Source: a virus
Reading direction: 5' to 3' (one strand)
DNA length: 43,333 nucleotides
IMG/VR virus record: IMGVR_UViG_3300005663_000017
Coordinates: 1 to 43,333 of that record
In this document: one piece after another, positions 14,946-23,416 of the stretch
How positions within the stretch are numbered: the first letter of the stretch is position 1
Layout: every line of letters begins with the position of its first letter
Notes under the pieces: generated by a model
Databases searched by the model: none
Told to the model about the DNA's origin: nothing
Seen by the model: only the letters and a program-made list of their open reading frames with translations
Program-made: the position numbers and the translations under genes

Positions 14946-15811
14946 AGCGCATAAATAAGAATCGAAGCTCGCCTAACAAATGCTTCGTCGTTGTTCTGCT
15001 TGCGGCGTTGTTTCTCGCCTATCAATTCGCTCCTCGGGTCTTGTACGTCGGCAGGCCGGAGGTGGCAATGGCGGTTTTTGGTGTTCGGGGGACGCCCTCG
15101 ACGATAAACAAGGATATTACATGGAGGGACAGCAAAAAAATCAAGTTCGGCACCGACGGCGACTGCACTTTGGAGTACGACGGCTCCGACCTAGTGTTTA
15201 CCTGTACGACTTCGAGCAGCGGGATAAGCTTCGACCTCGCCGACACGACCGGCACGTTAATCTTTGACAATAAAGGCAATAGCGGCGTTACAATGATAGC
15301 GTCAGGAACACTAGACTTTAACCCCGCAAACTTAACATTCTTTGGGGCGAACGTTACTAGCGGTGCTGGCCAAGTAGCCTTCGATAATGCTGCAACCCCG
15401 CCGACCTCCTTAGGCATTGACTCTTTTGCGCTCTGGTCGCAGGACATAGCCACAGGCCAAGCGGCCATGTTCCTCATGACGGAGAGTGAGGGTATTTCCT
15501 CCTGGAACAACCTGAATGGAACTACCAATAGGTGGGGCACGCAGGAAGACGTTGCCGATTCGGGCAAAGTCATAATGGCGGCCCCCTCAAATGGAGGCTT
15601 TGGCTTTGCAAGGCTTGGTGATGCTGAGTATGCGTTGTTTACCTTTACCTCTGCCGCTGCCGTGACGCTCATATCTACAAGCGGTGCCAATGTCGGAACC
15701 ACGGAGGATAACGATACTACCTTCAACATCTATGACAACGGGACCGCCGTCGGGTTCAACAATGAACTGGGCTCCACGCTCAACCTATTCGTCATGGTCT
15801 GGTACGATTAA
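14942..15811 (+). CDS. Fibre-like virion protein with N-terminal membrane segment
   Basis: 289 residues. A basic start (MKRINKNRSSPNK) and hydrophobic stretch (about 15-31) resemble a signal peptide or anchor, with a possible cleavage site at EVAMA. The remainder is Thr/Ser/Gly-rich beta sequence, including ITWRDSKKIKFGTDGDCTLE, a form common in phage appendage proteins. It precedes the neck gene. Either it is exported after synthesis or the hydrophobic segment has another use. Confidence 0.5.
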   Translation: MKRINKNRSSPNKCFVVVLLAALFLAYQFAPRVLYVGRPEVAMAVFGVRGTPSTINKDITWRDSKKIKFGTDGDCTLEYDGSDLVFTCTTSSSGISFDLADTTGTLIFDNKGNSGVTMIASGTLDFNPANLTFFGANVTSGAGQVAFDNAATPPTSLGIDSFALWSQDIATGQAAMFLMTESEGISSWNNLNGTTNRWGTQEDVADSGKVIMAAPSNGGFGFARLGDAEYALFTFTSAAAVTLISTSGANVGTTEDNDTTFNIYDNGTAVGFNNELGSTLNLFVMVWYD

Positions 15812-16788
15812 TGCGTAATTACCTCCAGATGAAACAACAGGTTCAGCGTCGGATTAGGAACACGACCATTTCCACGGCCTCGGCAGACATGGGGGACTGG
15901 TTCGAGGGGGCCCGCGAGTGGTTAATGCAATATAATTGGCGGTGCCTACGTTTTACCTGGACCTTTGTTACCGTAGCATCTCAAGCCGAATACGGACTTA
16001 CGCCTCTAATATCGGATATTAGGGTTGTCAAGTTCACGACGGATATAGAAAAGTACCTGTTTCCGAAAGACCTCCAAGAGATTGACCTCCGCGATCCAAA
16101 TCCTTCCACGACCACTTACCCGAACTTTTACTATTTGAACGGAACGAGGAATGTAAAGAATCAGCCCTCAAGCGCATCGGTGGTCACGGTTTCCTCAGAC
16201 GATGCGTCCGACGACACCCAAAAAATAAGGATAACCGGGCTGGTAGGAGGGATTGAGAGAACGGAGGAACTTTCCCTTAACGGGACAACGGACGTGGTGG
16301 GCTCCTTGAGCTTTACAGAAATTCTCTATGGTCCGGCCCTCGATGCTGTGGCTGTGGGCGTTATTACGGCCACAAGCAACTCAGCCGCCGTGACACTCGC
16401 CGAGCTACCACCCAACAAGATTGCGGTTGATTACACGACTTTGGGGCTCTATTTGACCCCTTCCACGGCGGGCAAGACGCTCACCGTTAGGGGCGACATG
16501 GAGCTTGCGGTTTTGGTCAATGACGATGATATTTGGCCCGCCCAAGTTCAGCAACTAGGGATGCAGCACGTTTACGCCCGGTGGTTGGAATATGATGGGC
16601 ACCAGAAGGCCGGTCCTGCGTTGGCAGAACTTTTTCACCCCCTGAGTGGTCGGCCAGGGCCGATGTTGAGTAGGGCTCTTATTAAAAACATGAGAGAGCT
16701 AAACAGGGTTCATTTTATTCAGGGGGGCAGAAGAGGCGTTAGCACACAAACCCTTCTCCTAGATGGCGACTTTCCTCCTGTTTGGTAA
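15811..16788 (+). CDS. Head-tail adaptor/neck protein (tail tubular-like)
   Basis: 325 residues. The start overlaps the previous stop (TAATG). The N-terminal helices (MRNYLQMKQQVQRRIRNTTI, GDWFEGAREWLMQYNWRCLR) match podovirus adaptor proteins (P22 gp4 / T7 gp11-like), which attach below the portal. The middle contains an inserted Thr/Val-rich beta domain (about 115-195). The C-terminal helix region (MQHVYARWLEYDGHQKAGPA) returns to the adaptor pattern. Assignment by eye. Confidence 0.55.
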   Translation: MRNYLQMKQQVQRRIRNTTISTASADMGDWFEGAREWLMQYNWRCLRFTWTFVTVASQAEYGLTPLISDIRVVKFTTDIEKYLFPKDLQEIDLRDPNPSTTTYPNFYYLNGTRNVKNQPSSASVVTVSSDDASDDTQKIRITGLVGGIERTEELSLNGTTDVVGSLSFTEILYGPALDAVAVGVITATSNSAAVTLAELPPNKIAVDYTTLGLYLTPSTAGKTLTVRGDMELAVLVNDDDIWPAQVQQLGMQHVYARWLEYDGHQKAGPALAELFHPLSGRPGPMLSRALIKNMRELNRVHFIQGGRRGVSTQTLLLDGDFPPVW

Positions 16789-16794
16789 GAGGTT

Positions 16795-18597
16795 ATGGCT
16801 AGACTTTATCAGCCTATTGAGATACTCACCCCGCTTGGGGTGAACGACCGAGACGCCCGCATGGGCGGCTACCCGAACGAGTCCACCAATTGCAGGAACG
16901 TGGACTTCTTCGGCGACCATATATCTACGAGGAAGGGGCGGGATAGGTACAACACCGCAAGGAACGGCAGCGGTCTTGACATTTACAGCCTCCACTATTT
17001 CACCGATGAGACGGGGGCTGGACACCTACTAAAGACGGCCGATGATGCAATATGGTTGGGCTCTGCCCTTTCTAAAACAGGGACGTGGACGAGCAAGAGG
17101 GCGGGATTCACGGCCGACAAGGTGTGGACCTCTACGACCTTCGTAGAAGGAACGAGAATATATCTTGCGCTGACTAATGGCGTGGACGCCCCCCAGAAAT
17201 ACGACCCGCAAACAGGGGACGTTACCGACCTATCAGACGATGCCGATCTGCCAAAGGGCCAACTATGCTTCACCCTTGCCGACAGGGTGTTTATAGGCCC
17301 CATGACCGCCACAGACCAGGACTTCAGATTTGAGCACTCTAAGGACCTCGACGTTGCGGGTGCGACTTCTTGGAGCGAGGCAAATAACTTCGTCCAGATT
17401 CCAGGCCGTAGCATACCAAAAGGCGGCGTGGTTATGGGCGATGTAGCCTTCGTCCTCAACGAGGAGGAGATATTCGCCATTCTTTATACGGGTGATGCGG
17501 TCACGCCATTTTGGATTAGGCGCGTCGGGGACATGGGAACGCTCTCCTTCCAGACAATCAAGGTCCTTCCCGGCGAGAACGCATTTGTTTTTCTAGGCAC
17601 AGACGGGATGGTTTATAAGTTCGACCTCCAATACAGGCTAGAAAAGATAGGCGTCAAGATTCCTGGCGTCCTATTCGGAAGCGATGACACCGATTTCAGC
17701 GGCCTTAACAAGGCCCAGATTGCAGGGGCCGTGGCCGGGGTTGACCCCGAATTGCAGAAATATATGCTCTTTGCTCCTGATGCCGGAGACTCGTACAACT
17801 CCTTGGCCCTCGATTATTATTGGGGTACGAAGCTGATTGACATTGACCCTGTTTCCAGAAGAGGGAGCGGTCTTTTCTTGGGCCAATGGTTCTACAGCGA
17901 CGCCGACGTTAGGGCGATAGTGGTCGGGAGGGACAGCAACGATAAGAGGGTAATCCTGACCTCATCTGGCAAGCCCGACTATGTAACAGGGACGGTTTCC
18001 ATAAGTGCTGGTGGTGTGGTGACGGGGAGCGGCACCGCCTTCGATCAGAGCATGGTGGGAAACGACTTCATACCTACTTCTACGGGTACGGCTTTTGTAG
18101 TTACGTCGGTTGCGGGAGCCACATCTCTCCAGCTAACCAGCTACACCGAAGGTGCTGTCGCCGCTGGTGAGGCGTTCACCATAAGCCGTCGTGGGATAGT
18201 CTTTCAACAGGACAGCGGGGCGAGCGACGACGGGGCGGCTATCGACTCTTTTTGGTTCAGCCGGTGGCACACACACGGACGCATGGACCTCTTTAAGCAC
18301 TTCCCCGAGATGGATGTTATTACCAGGAATGTCGGGGATTGGTTATTGCAAGTAAATCACATGGTTGATTTCCAAGATGGCGTTGGCCTCCAGAAGACAA
18401 TTAACCTTGCGCCGGACTCGGCGATAGTCGGGACGGCGATAGTCGGAACGGCGGTGATAGGATCGCTTGGGGCCGTCCCGAGAAAGGTGCCGACCAACTC
18501 TTACGGAAAGGCCATTAGGTATCGTTTCAGAACGAATGGCCTCAATGAGAAGTTCACGCTCTATGGATACATCCCCTACGTTGAGGCCACGTCCTGA
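16795..18597 (+). CDS. Tail hub/stabilisation protein, propeller-like
   Basis: 600 residues. The N-terminus (GGYPNESTNCRNVDFFGDHI) and the repeating beta-strand pattern with aromatic/Gly motifs match the P22 gp10-like 'phage stabilisation' proteins that plug the portal and carry tail spikes. Residues about 395-465 are an inserted Ig-like stretch (SISAGGVVTGSGTAFDQSMV). Near the end the short repeat AIVGTAIVGTAVIGS encodes a small tandem duplication. It lies directly after the adaptor gene, as in podoviruses. Confidence 0.6.
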   Translation: MARLYQPIEILTPLGVNDRDARMGGYPNESTNCRNVDFFGDHISTRKGRDRYNTARNGSGLDIYSLHYFTDETGAGHLLKTADDAIWLGSALSKTGTWTSKRAGFTADKVWTSTTFVEGTRIYLALTNGVDAPQKYDPQTGDVTDLSDDADLPKGQLCFTLADRVFIGPMTATDQDFRFEHSKDLDVAGATSWSEANNFVQIPGRSIPKGGVVMGDVAFVLNEEEIFAILYTGDAVTPFWIRRVGDMGTLSFQTIKVLPGENAFVFLGTDGMVYKFDLQYRLEKIGVKIPGVLFGSDDTDFSGLNKAQIAGAVAGVDPELQKYMLFAPDAGDSYNSLALDYYWGTKLIDIDPVSRRGSGLFLGQWFYSDADVRAIVVGRDSNDKRVILTSSGKPDYVTGTVSISAGGVVTGSGTAFDQSMVGNDFIPTSTGTAFVVTSVAGATSLQLTSYTEGAVAAGEAFTISRRGIVFQQDSGASDDGAAIDSFWFSRWHTHGRMDLFKHFPEMDVITRNVGDWLLQVNHMVDFQDGVGLQKTINLAPDSAIVGTAIVGTAVIGSLGAVPRKVPTNSYGKAIRYRFRTNGLNEKFTLYGYIPYVEATS

Positions 18598-18824
18598 TGG
18601 TAAGGAGAACCTTTACGCCGCGACACCAATTTCCGGATATCCCTGGGCTGAGGAGGGAGCTTGATGAGATATCACGGATGTTCCTTAATCCAACCGCCGT
18701 GAAGAGGACTCCGTCAAGCGCGACGGATTCGGGCAACCAGGGAGATTGGACCTATGATTCAAGTTATTTATATCTTTGTACCGCGGATAACACTTGGCGC
18801 CGCATAGCGCACAGCACTTGGTGA
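18597..18824 (+). CDS. Small tail protein
   Basis: 75 residues, TGATG overlap with the previous gene. The C-terminal half (GDWTYDSSYLYLCTADNTWR) is a short beta domain widespread at the ends of phage tail or fibre proteins, typically ending in a 'W.R.A...W' signature as here. Probably an accessory of the tail. Confidence 0.55.
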   Translation: MVRRTFTPRHQFPDIPGLRRELDEISRMFLNPTAVKRTPSSATDSGNQGDWTYDSSYLYLCTADNTWRRIAHSTW

Positions 18825-18827
18825 TTT

Positions 18828-19316
18828 ATGAAAAACCGATTTTGGTCACGAGTGAATATTCTAGACCGGGACAGCTGTTGGATTTGGAAAGGAACCTTGA
18901 ATAAGACAGGTGGTGGATATGGCACGCTCCAGCTTAACGGCAAACAGGCAGGGGCGCATCGAGTAGCTTATGAAATGGAGGTTGGGCCAATCCCCGAGGG
19001 AATGTTTGTGTGCCATCATTGCGACAATCCGCCCTGTGTAAATCCGTCTCACTTATTTGTGGGCACGCAGAAAGATAATATTCAAGATGCTGCTTCAAAG
19101 GGCCGCATGGCTTCTGGGGAACGACATGGGTTGAGGCTTCATCCAGGGCGTGTTTCACGAGGGGAACATCGTCCATCAGCAAAACTAACGGAGGAAATTG
19201 TTAAGGAAATTCGCCTGGACAAGAGAAGCGGTGTGGAACTGATGAAGATTTATGGAGTTAGCTCGTCTACCATAAGTGAAGCAAGAACAGGGGAGACGTG
19301 GAAACATGTTAAATAA
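18828..19316 (+). CDS. HNH endonuclease with C-terminal HTH (homing type)
   Basis: 162 residues. N-terminal CWIWKG and GAHRVAYE, then the HNH core [20 protein letters not shown] (61-80), with His63-His64, three cysteines and Asn72/His75, and [13 protein letters not shown] after it. Residues about 119-158 form a helix-turn-helix ([20 protein letters not shown]...SSSTISEA) that would contact target DNA. This is the layout of free-standing phage homing endonucleases. Inserted between tail genes; its end overlaps the next gene by 11 bases. Confidence 0.85.
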   Translation: MKNRFWSRVNILDRDSCWIWKGTLNKTGGGYGTLQLNGKQAGAHRVAYEMEVGPIPEGMFVCHHCDNPPCVNPSHLFVGTQKDNIQDAASKGRMASGERHGLRLHPGRVSRGEHRPSAKLTEEIVKEIRLDKRSGVELMKIYGVSSSTISEARTGETWKHVK

Positions 19317-19710
19317 AGGGTTGCGATTTCTACTTGGTAGCCTTTTTGTCTTTAGCCTCTTCCCGGGGACGGCTCAGGCCCACACCCCTATTTTGAACAA
19401 GGCCACCCTTCATGCGGCCACCAGGGGGCTCCGGGCCGATTACGAGAAGCTCAAGCGGGAGATGATGGAAGCCTACGCTTCGGGCGACCTTGGAAGAACC
19501 AAGGAGGAAGTAGCCAGGGCGACGAGGAGGCTGAACGGGGCTGATGCCGATATAGAGATTAGGCTCAACTTCATAATCCAGATGACGAACGAATATATCC
19601 AAAAGCCTTCGGACTATAAGGCCGTGAGGGTTCAATGGGAAATAGGCGAAACCGCAAAGCTAATCTTTGACCAGAGACGCCGGATCAAAAGGCTTCGGGG
19701 GATTGAGTAA
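19306..19710 (+). CDS. Hypothetical exported helical protein
   Basis: 134 residues from the ATG at 19306 (GGGGAG upstream). Residues 1-25 are a clear Sec signal peptide (MLNKG, hydrophobic core, cleavage after GTAQA). The mature part is charged and helical ([20 protein letters not shown]). No family recognised. An exported protein within the tail operon is unusual. Confidence 0.6.
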   Translation: MLNKGLRFLLGSLFVFSLFPGTAQAHTPILNKATLHAATRGLRADYEKLKREMMEAYASGDLGRTKEEVARATRRLNGADADIEIRLNFIIQMTNEYIQKPSDYKAVRVQWEIGETAKLIFDQRRRIKRLRGIE

Positions 19711-19907
19711 TGGGCGAAACCGTGGAAATCCCAAGAATTGCACTCGTAGCTATCTTGGATAGCATGAGGATGAACTGTGTGGTCCTTGAAAAACTCTTAC
19801 GGGGAGAGCCGATAACGACCCTCGACCCTATCGAGCCGGTAGAGCCTTTCGACTTTGACGAGGCCGAGCGGAGTGCTCTTGAGGAGCCAGATGATGAAAC
19901 CGAGTAA
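19710..19907 (+). CDS. Small acidic protein
   Basis: 65 residues, start overlapping the previous stop (TAATG). One amphipathic helix (residues 5-32), then an acidic Pro/Glu-rich tail (DPIEPVEPFDFDEAERSALE). Overlaps the fibre gene by 14 bases. Unknown. Confidence 0.5.
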   Translation: MGETVEIPRIALVAILDSMRMNCVVLEKLLRGEPITTLDPIEPVEPFDFDEAERSALEEPDDETE

Positions 19908-20955
19908 GCGGTTAGCAATTGCGGTCCTTGCCTTGGTGGGGGCGTGGTTCGTCGGCTCAAAGGCGCTGGCGGGCACAATAAGCCTTGGTAGGGTTTCGAC
20001 GGGCGACACCATCACGGCTTCTTCGATTAACGACCCTCGGGCCACGCTCGAAGCCACTATCAACGGCGGGATAGAGAACGTCAACATCTCTGCCACCGCC
20101 GCGATAAGTGAGTCCAAGATTGCTTTCACAAGTGGTGGGCATGACCACGGCGGCGGCTCTGAGGGAACGCCTGTCGTCGGTGTGGCCCTCCAGGGCTATT
20201 TATTCGGCCTTGGCATATCCAATGCTGCGGGCGACACAGCCCACGATATTGACATAGCTGTAGGGCGTGCCACCGACTCAACGGACTCGACCAACCTTGC
20301 CGTTTCAGCCACGCTCACAGCCGCCATAGATACCCAAGGCATTAACGGGATGGACGACAACGATGATGTCACAAATGATGCCGAGGCCGACACCTGGTAC
20401 GAAGTTTTGGTTGTCCAGAAAAGCGACGGGACGGCCATAGGCGGGTATTACAATAAGATAGCGACTTCGATGAATTGCCCGTCGGGGTACACCAATTGCA
20501 CCTTTAGGATAATCGGATATGTCCGGACAGGCTCAGGAAACAATATCATCAACTTTACTCGGGTTGGAAGGTATTTCAGGTGGGATGACCCGATTAAGGA
20601 TGTTGACGACAACACTATCACAAACGACACCGCAGAGACGGGCACCCTGACCGCACCACCTACTACGCTTGCCTTGGTTCGTCTAAGGGTTGCTTCTGAT
20701 GGGGACCAGGGCAACTTTCTATTTGGTGGTCTGGTACGTCCCACGGGGGACTCCGACACTACGGCCAACGAGGACGAGTTTTGCATTGGAGTGGAGGCCC
20801 AATCCGGAGATGGTAGCACCGATGGAGTAGTTGGAGAGTGTACGGTTCTGGTGGATAGTAACTCTCAAATGGAATATATGGCTGTTGAGGATGCGAACAC
20901 CACTACCGTTATAATCAACACCCTCGGCTATTGGGACACCATAGGGATTGAGTAA
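19894..20955 (+). CDS. Tail fibre-like protein with Sec signal peptide
   Basis: 353 residues from the ATG at 19894 (GAGGAG upstream; 19891 also possible). Residues 1-26 form a signal peptide (MKPSKR, core, cleavage after SKALA). The mature N-terminus resembles phage fibre sequences: GDTITASSINDPRATLEATI, ISESKIAF and a HDHGGG element. The rest is Asp/Thr-rich beta sequence. If exported, this fibre-like protein would leave the cytoplasm before assembly, or it has a role outside the virion. Confidence 0.6.
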   Translation: MKPSKRLAIAVLALVGAWFVGSKALAGTISLGRVSTGDTITASSINDPRATLEATINGGIENVNISATAAISESKIAFTSGGHDHGGGSEGTPVVGVALQGYLFGLGISNAAGDTAHDIDIAVGRATDSTDSTNLAVSATLTAAIDTQGINGMDDNDDVTNDAEADTWYEVLVVQKSDGTAIGGYYNKIATSMNCPSGYTNCTFRIIGYVRTGSGNNIINFTRVGRYFRWDDPIKDVDDNTITNDTAETGTLTAPPTTLALVRLRVASDGDQGNFLFGGLVRPTGDSDTTANEDEFCIGVEAQSGDGSTDGVVGECTVLVDSNSQMEYMAVEDANTTTVIINTLGYWDTIGIE

Positions 20956-21245
20956 TGGTAATAACCTATAAGTGTGAGGGTTGCGGGGCCTGTTGCACGG
21001 TGAATAACCCCTTTACCGGACTTGAGAGGTGTCCTAAGCTAACCGAGGATAATAGGTGTTCCATCTATGCTACCCGACCCGATATGTGCAGGTCGCGGAA
21101 GGTTGCTGATGCCCTTGGTTTGACGGACGAGGAGTATGATGAGTTAGCCAACGGGTCTCGCAGATTTCTACGAGAACTTGTTTACGGGGGTGATGTAAAC
21201 CCAACCCCCCTATCAGGAGGAATTAAAGATGCTGTCGCTAGTTAA
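20955..21245 (+). CDS. YkgJ/UPF0153-like metal-cluster protein
   Basis: 96 residues, TAATG overlap with the fibre gene. Cysteines C7, C10, C13, C14, C26, C35 and C45 occur in CEGCGACC...RCPKLTEDNRCSIYATRPDMCR, the signature of the YkgJ family of small zinc- or iron-chelating proteins. Its cellular role is not known to me. It is out of place among tail genes and may be a moron, or may modify an appendage protein. Confidence 0.75.
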   Translation: MVITYKCEGCGACCTVNNPFTGLERCPKLTEDNRCSIYATRPDMCRSRKVADALGLTDEEYDELANGSRRFLRELVYGGDVNPTPLSGGIKDAVAS

Positions 21246-22044
21246 AAAGCTCTTGAGGGCTTTCTGGAACGGCTGGAAAGAGAGATGGGCCGAGTGGGTC
21301 GAGGAGAGCGTGTGGGGCCAAATACAAAACCCCCGCAGCGTTATCTTAGCCGAGCCGATTAGTGGGACGATGCTTGCTCTGATGGCCGCCCTAAGTGCCG
21401 CTGGCGGCATCGGGGGTGCTCTTTTGAAAAAGACCCCAAGTGCTCCTGCGCCCCTACCCACTCCCCAATTCGACCCTGGGAAGGCGTTGTCGAGCTTTCA
21501 ATCTTTAGAGGCTGGACTTGGGGGCCGACCTGACTTCACTAGGTTTCTTGACAGCGCGACGGGCAGGGCTCTTTCTGGTGCGACCACGCGGATTTCATCG
21601 GCTCCTGTATTAAAACAGGCCGGTCGTGGCAGGGCGCAGAGGTCGGAGACGGCCAAGAAGTTCGGATTTCAGAGGACGGGCGGGTTTCTAAGGAGAGAGG
21701 ACGAGGCCCAACGTGACCTCTTGGATGTGATGTCGCTGATTGGAGATAAGACCTTCGTTCAAATGCTCCAGAACTTCATACAGACACAGCAAGCCCCCCA
21801 TGAGAGGCGCATTGCTGGCGCGACACGAATAGGCACCGCTGGCATGGGGCCACAGAGGTTCGGCCCGGTTCAGCCCGTAGACAATAGGCTTTCCGGGGCC
21901 GTTCAGGCGGGCGGTGAGTCGGCTGGCGACTTCGCGGCCCTCATGGTTCTGTTGCAAGCCATGCAGAAGATGGGCACCGGCGGTGGTGGCGGTGGTGGCG
22001 CAGGAGCCGGTGGCCTCTTTCCACTAGCGCCCCCGACAGCATAA
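21229..22044 (+). CDS. Putative internal virion (ejection) protein
   Basis: 271 residues with AGGAGGA before the ATG. Amphipathic N-terminus, a short hydrophobic segment (about 45-66: SGTMLALMAALSAAGGIGGA), then an Ala/Gly/Arg-rich region and a polyglycine tract near the C-terminus. It heads three consecutive genes that look like podovirus ejection proteins, which leave the head first and form a channel across the cell envelope. Confidence 0.5.
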   Translation: MLSLVKKLLRAFWNGWKERWAEWVEESVWGQIQNPRSVILAEPISGTMLALMAALSAAGGIGGALLKKTPSAPAPLPTPQFDPGKALSSFQSLEAGLGGRPDFTRFLDSATGRALSGATTRISSAPVLKQAGRGRAQRSETAKKFGFQRTGGFLRREDEAQRDLLDVMSLIGDKTFVQMLQNFIQTQQAPHERRIAGATRIGTAGMGPQRFGPVQPVDNRLSGAVQAGGESAGDFAALMVLLQAMQKMGTGGGGGGGAGAGGLFPLAPPTA

Positions 22045-22048
22045 ATAA

Positions 22049-23416
22049 ATGCCTAGCTTCGCTGAAAAGGTAACGAGGGCGCTCCAGACGGTTGCCAATA
22101 TACAGGCGCAGCGCCAACGGGAAAAGGATCGGCGTGAGCGGCGAGCCGAGCGCGAGAGGACCCGTAGGCTTGAGGACGCGGCCCGCCGTGGTGAGGCCGA
22201 AGCCGCCGGGCTAGAGGAAGGATTGCCCGCCGTAGACATTGAGAGAAAATTACCATCGGCGAAATTGAGGACCAAAAGGATATTTAGCGCCCGCGAAGCG
22301 GGGATACCCGAAGAAGCAATAGCTGAAACCAAGGGCCGCCCTGGCGACCTTCCTCGACTCATTAGGGAAAAGGAACAGGAAACCAAAGTAAAGCAGCGGG
22401 GCCTCCTTGCCAAAGAAACCAACACGAGACGCCTCAACTTGGAAGGGGGCGCTATTGGGGTGCCACGCCTTGAAGGTGAGACAAACCCTCAATACGCTAA
22501 AAGAATTACGGCCGAGGAACTATTCAGAGGCCTCGATAAGCGGGGCAGGGATGTAAACTTGTTCCGCAGGAAAAACGAGACGCCCGAACAATACCAAAGT
22601 CGGATAGTGAAAGCAGAAAGAGCGCGCAAGGTAGAGACGGGGAAGGAAGCTAGGAAAACAAAGAGAACGGAGGACCTCAACCTCGAAGCCGCCGCATTGG
22701 GACTATCCCCGCGAGGCGTAGAGGAAACAAACATTGACCTCAAGAAGAGGATTGGGGTGGCCGAGGAAGAGAGGCGAACGGCTAGGGGCGAAAAGATAGA
22801 CGTTCGGGCAGAGGAACGGTTTGACAAGAGGCAAGCGGCCCTCCTAAAGACGAGAAACGTAGAAAGGCTCAAGGGTGACTTGGTACGGTTTAGGTCTAGG
22901 GTCGCTGGAAGGTCAACCCCCATTACAACAACAAACGCCAAAGGGGAAAAAGTCAAAAGCAGAAAGATAATCCTTTCCTTTGAAGAAAAGGTGGAACTTA
23001 GAGGCGAAATGGAAAGGCTGGCGGCGGCAGGGATGTTCCCGAAGGAGGAGTTTGTTCCATCCTACTTACTCACGTTCGAGGAGATTGCCCAGGTTACGCA
23101 GGAGGTCCTCGCGGAGAACCCTGAATTTCAGACCCCTAGCTTCCTGGGGAGAGCCAGGAGGATTGCAAGCGATTTCTTTCATAAAGGGGCCATTGGTGCG
23201 CTCGCCCCTCTTCTAAGAGGGGAAGAAAAGGAGAGAGCACTTAATGTACTCCTCCTTGAGAAAGCAGACGCACTTATTCGGCTCCCGAAGCCAGCACCGA
23301 AGGGCAAGAAGCTCTTAGGAACGAAGCCCCCCAAGCCCACGACCCAAGAGGAGTTGAGCAAGCCCATCTCACAGAGGTCTAAGGAGTTTCACCTGCGACA
23401 AGCGGGCCTAAGGTAA
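22049..23416 (+). CDS. Highly charged internal virion-type protein
   Basis: 455 residues, extremely rich in Arg, Glu and Lys with long predicted coiled coils (QRQREKDRRERRAERERTRR). Two or three degenerate repeats occur at about 135-255, recognisable by LNLEGGAIGVPRLEGETN, VNLFRRKNETPEQYQSRI and LNLEAAALGLSPRGVEETN. Position suggests an ejection or head-interior protein. Its stop overlaps the next start (TAATG). Confidence 0.55.
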   Translation: MPSFAEKVTRALQTVANIQAQRQREKDRRERRAERERTRRLEDAARRGEAEAAGLEEGLPAVDIERKLPSAKLRTKRIFSAREAGIPEEAIAETKGRPGDLPRLIREKEQETKVKQRGLLAKETNTRRLNLEGGAIGVPRLEGETNPQYAKRITAEELFRGLDKRGRDVNLFRRKNETPEQYQSRIVKAERARKVETGKEARKTKRTEDLNLEAAALGLSPRGVEETNIDLKKRIGVAEEERRTARGEKIDVRAEERFDKRQAALLKTRNVERLKGDLVRFRSRVAGRSTPITTTNAKGEKVKSRKIILSFEEKVELRGEMERLAAAGMFPKEEFVPSYLLTFEEIAQVTQEVLAENPEFQTPSFLGRARRIASDFFHKGAIGALAPLLRGEEKERALNVLLLEKADALIRLPKPAPKGKKLLGTKPPKPTTQEELSKPISQRSKEFHLRQAGLR

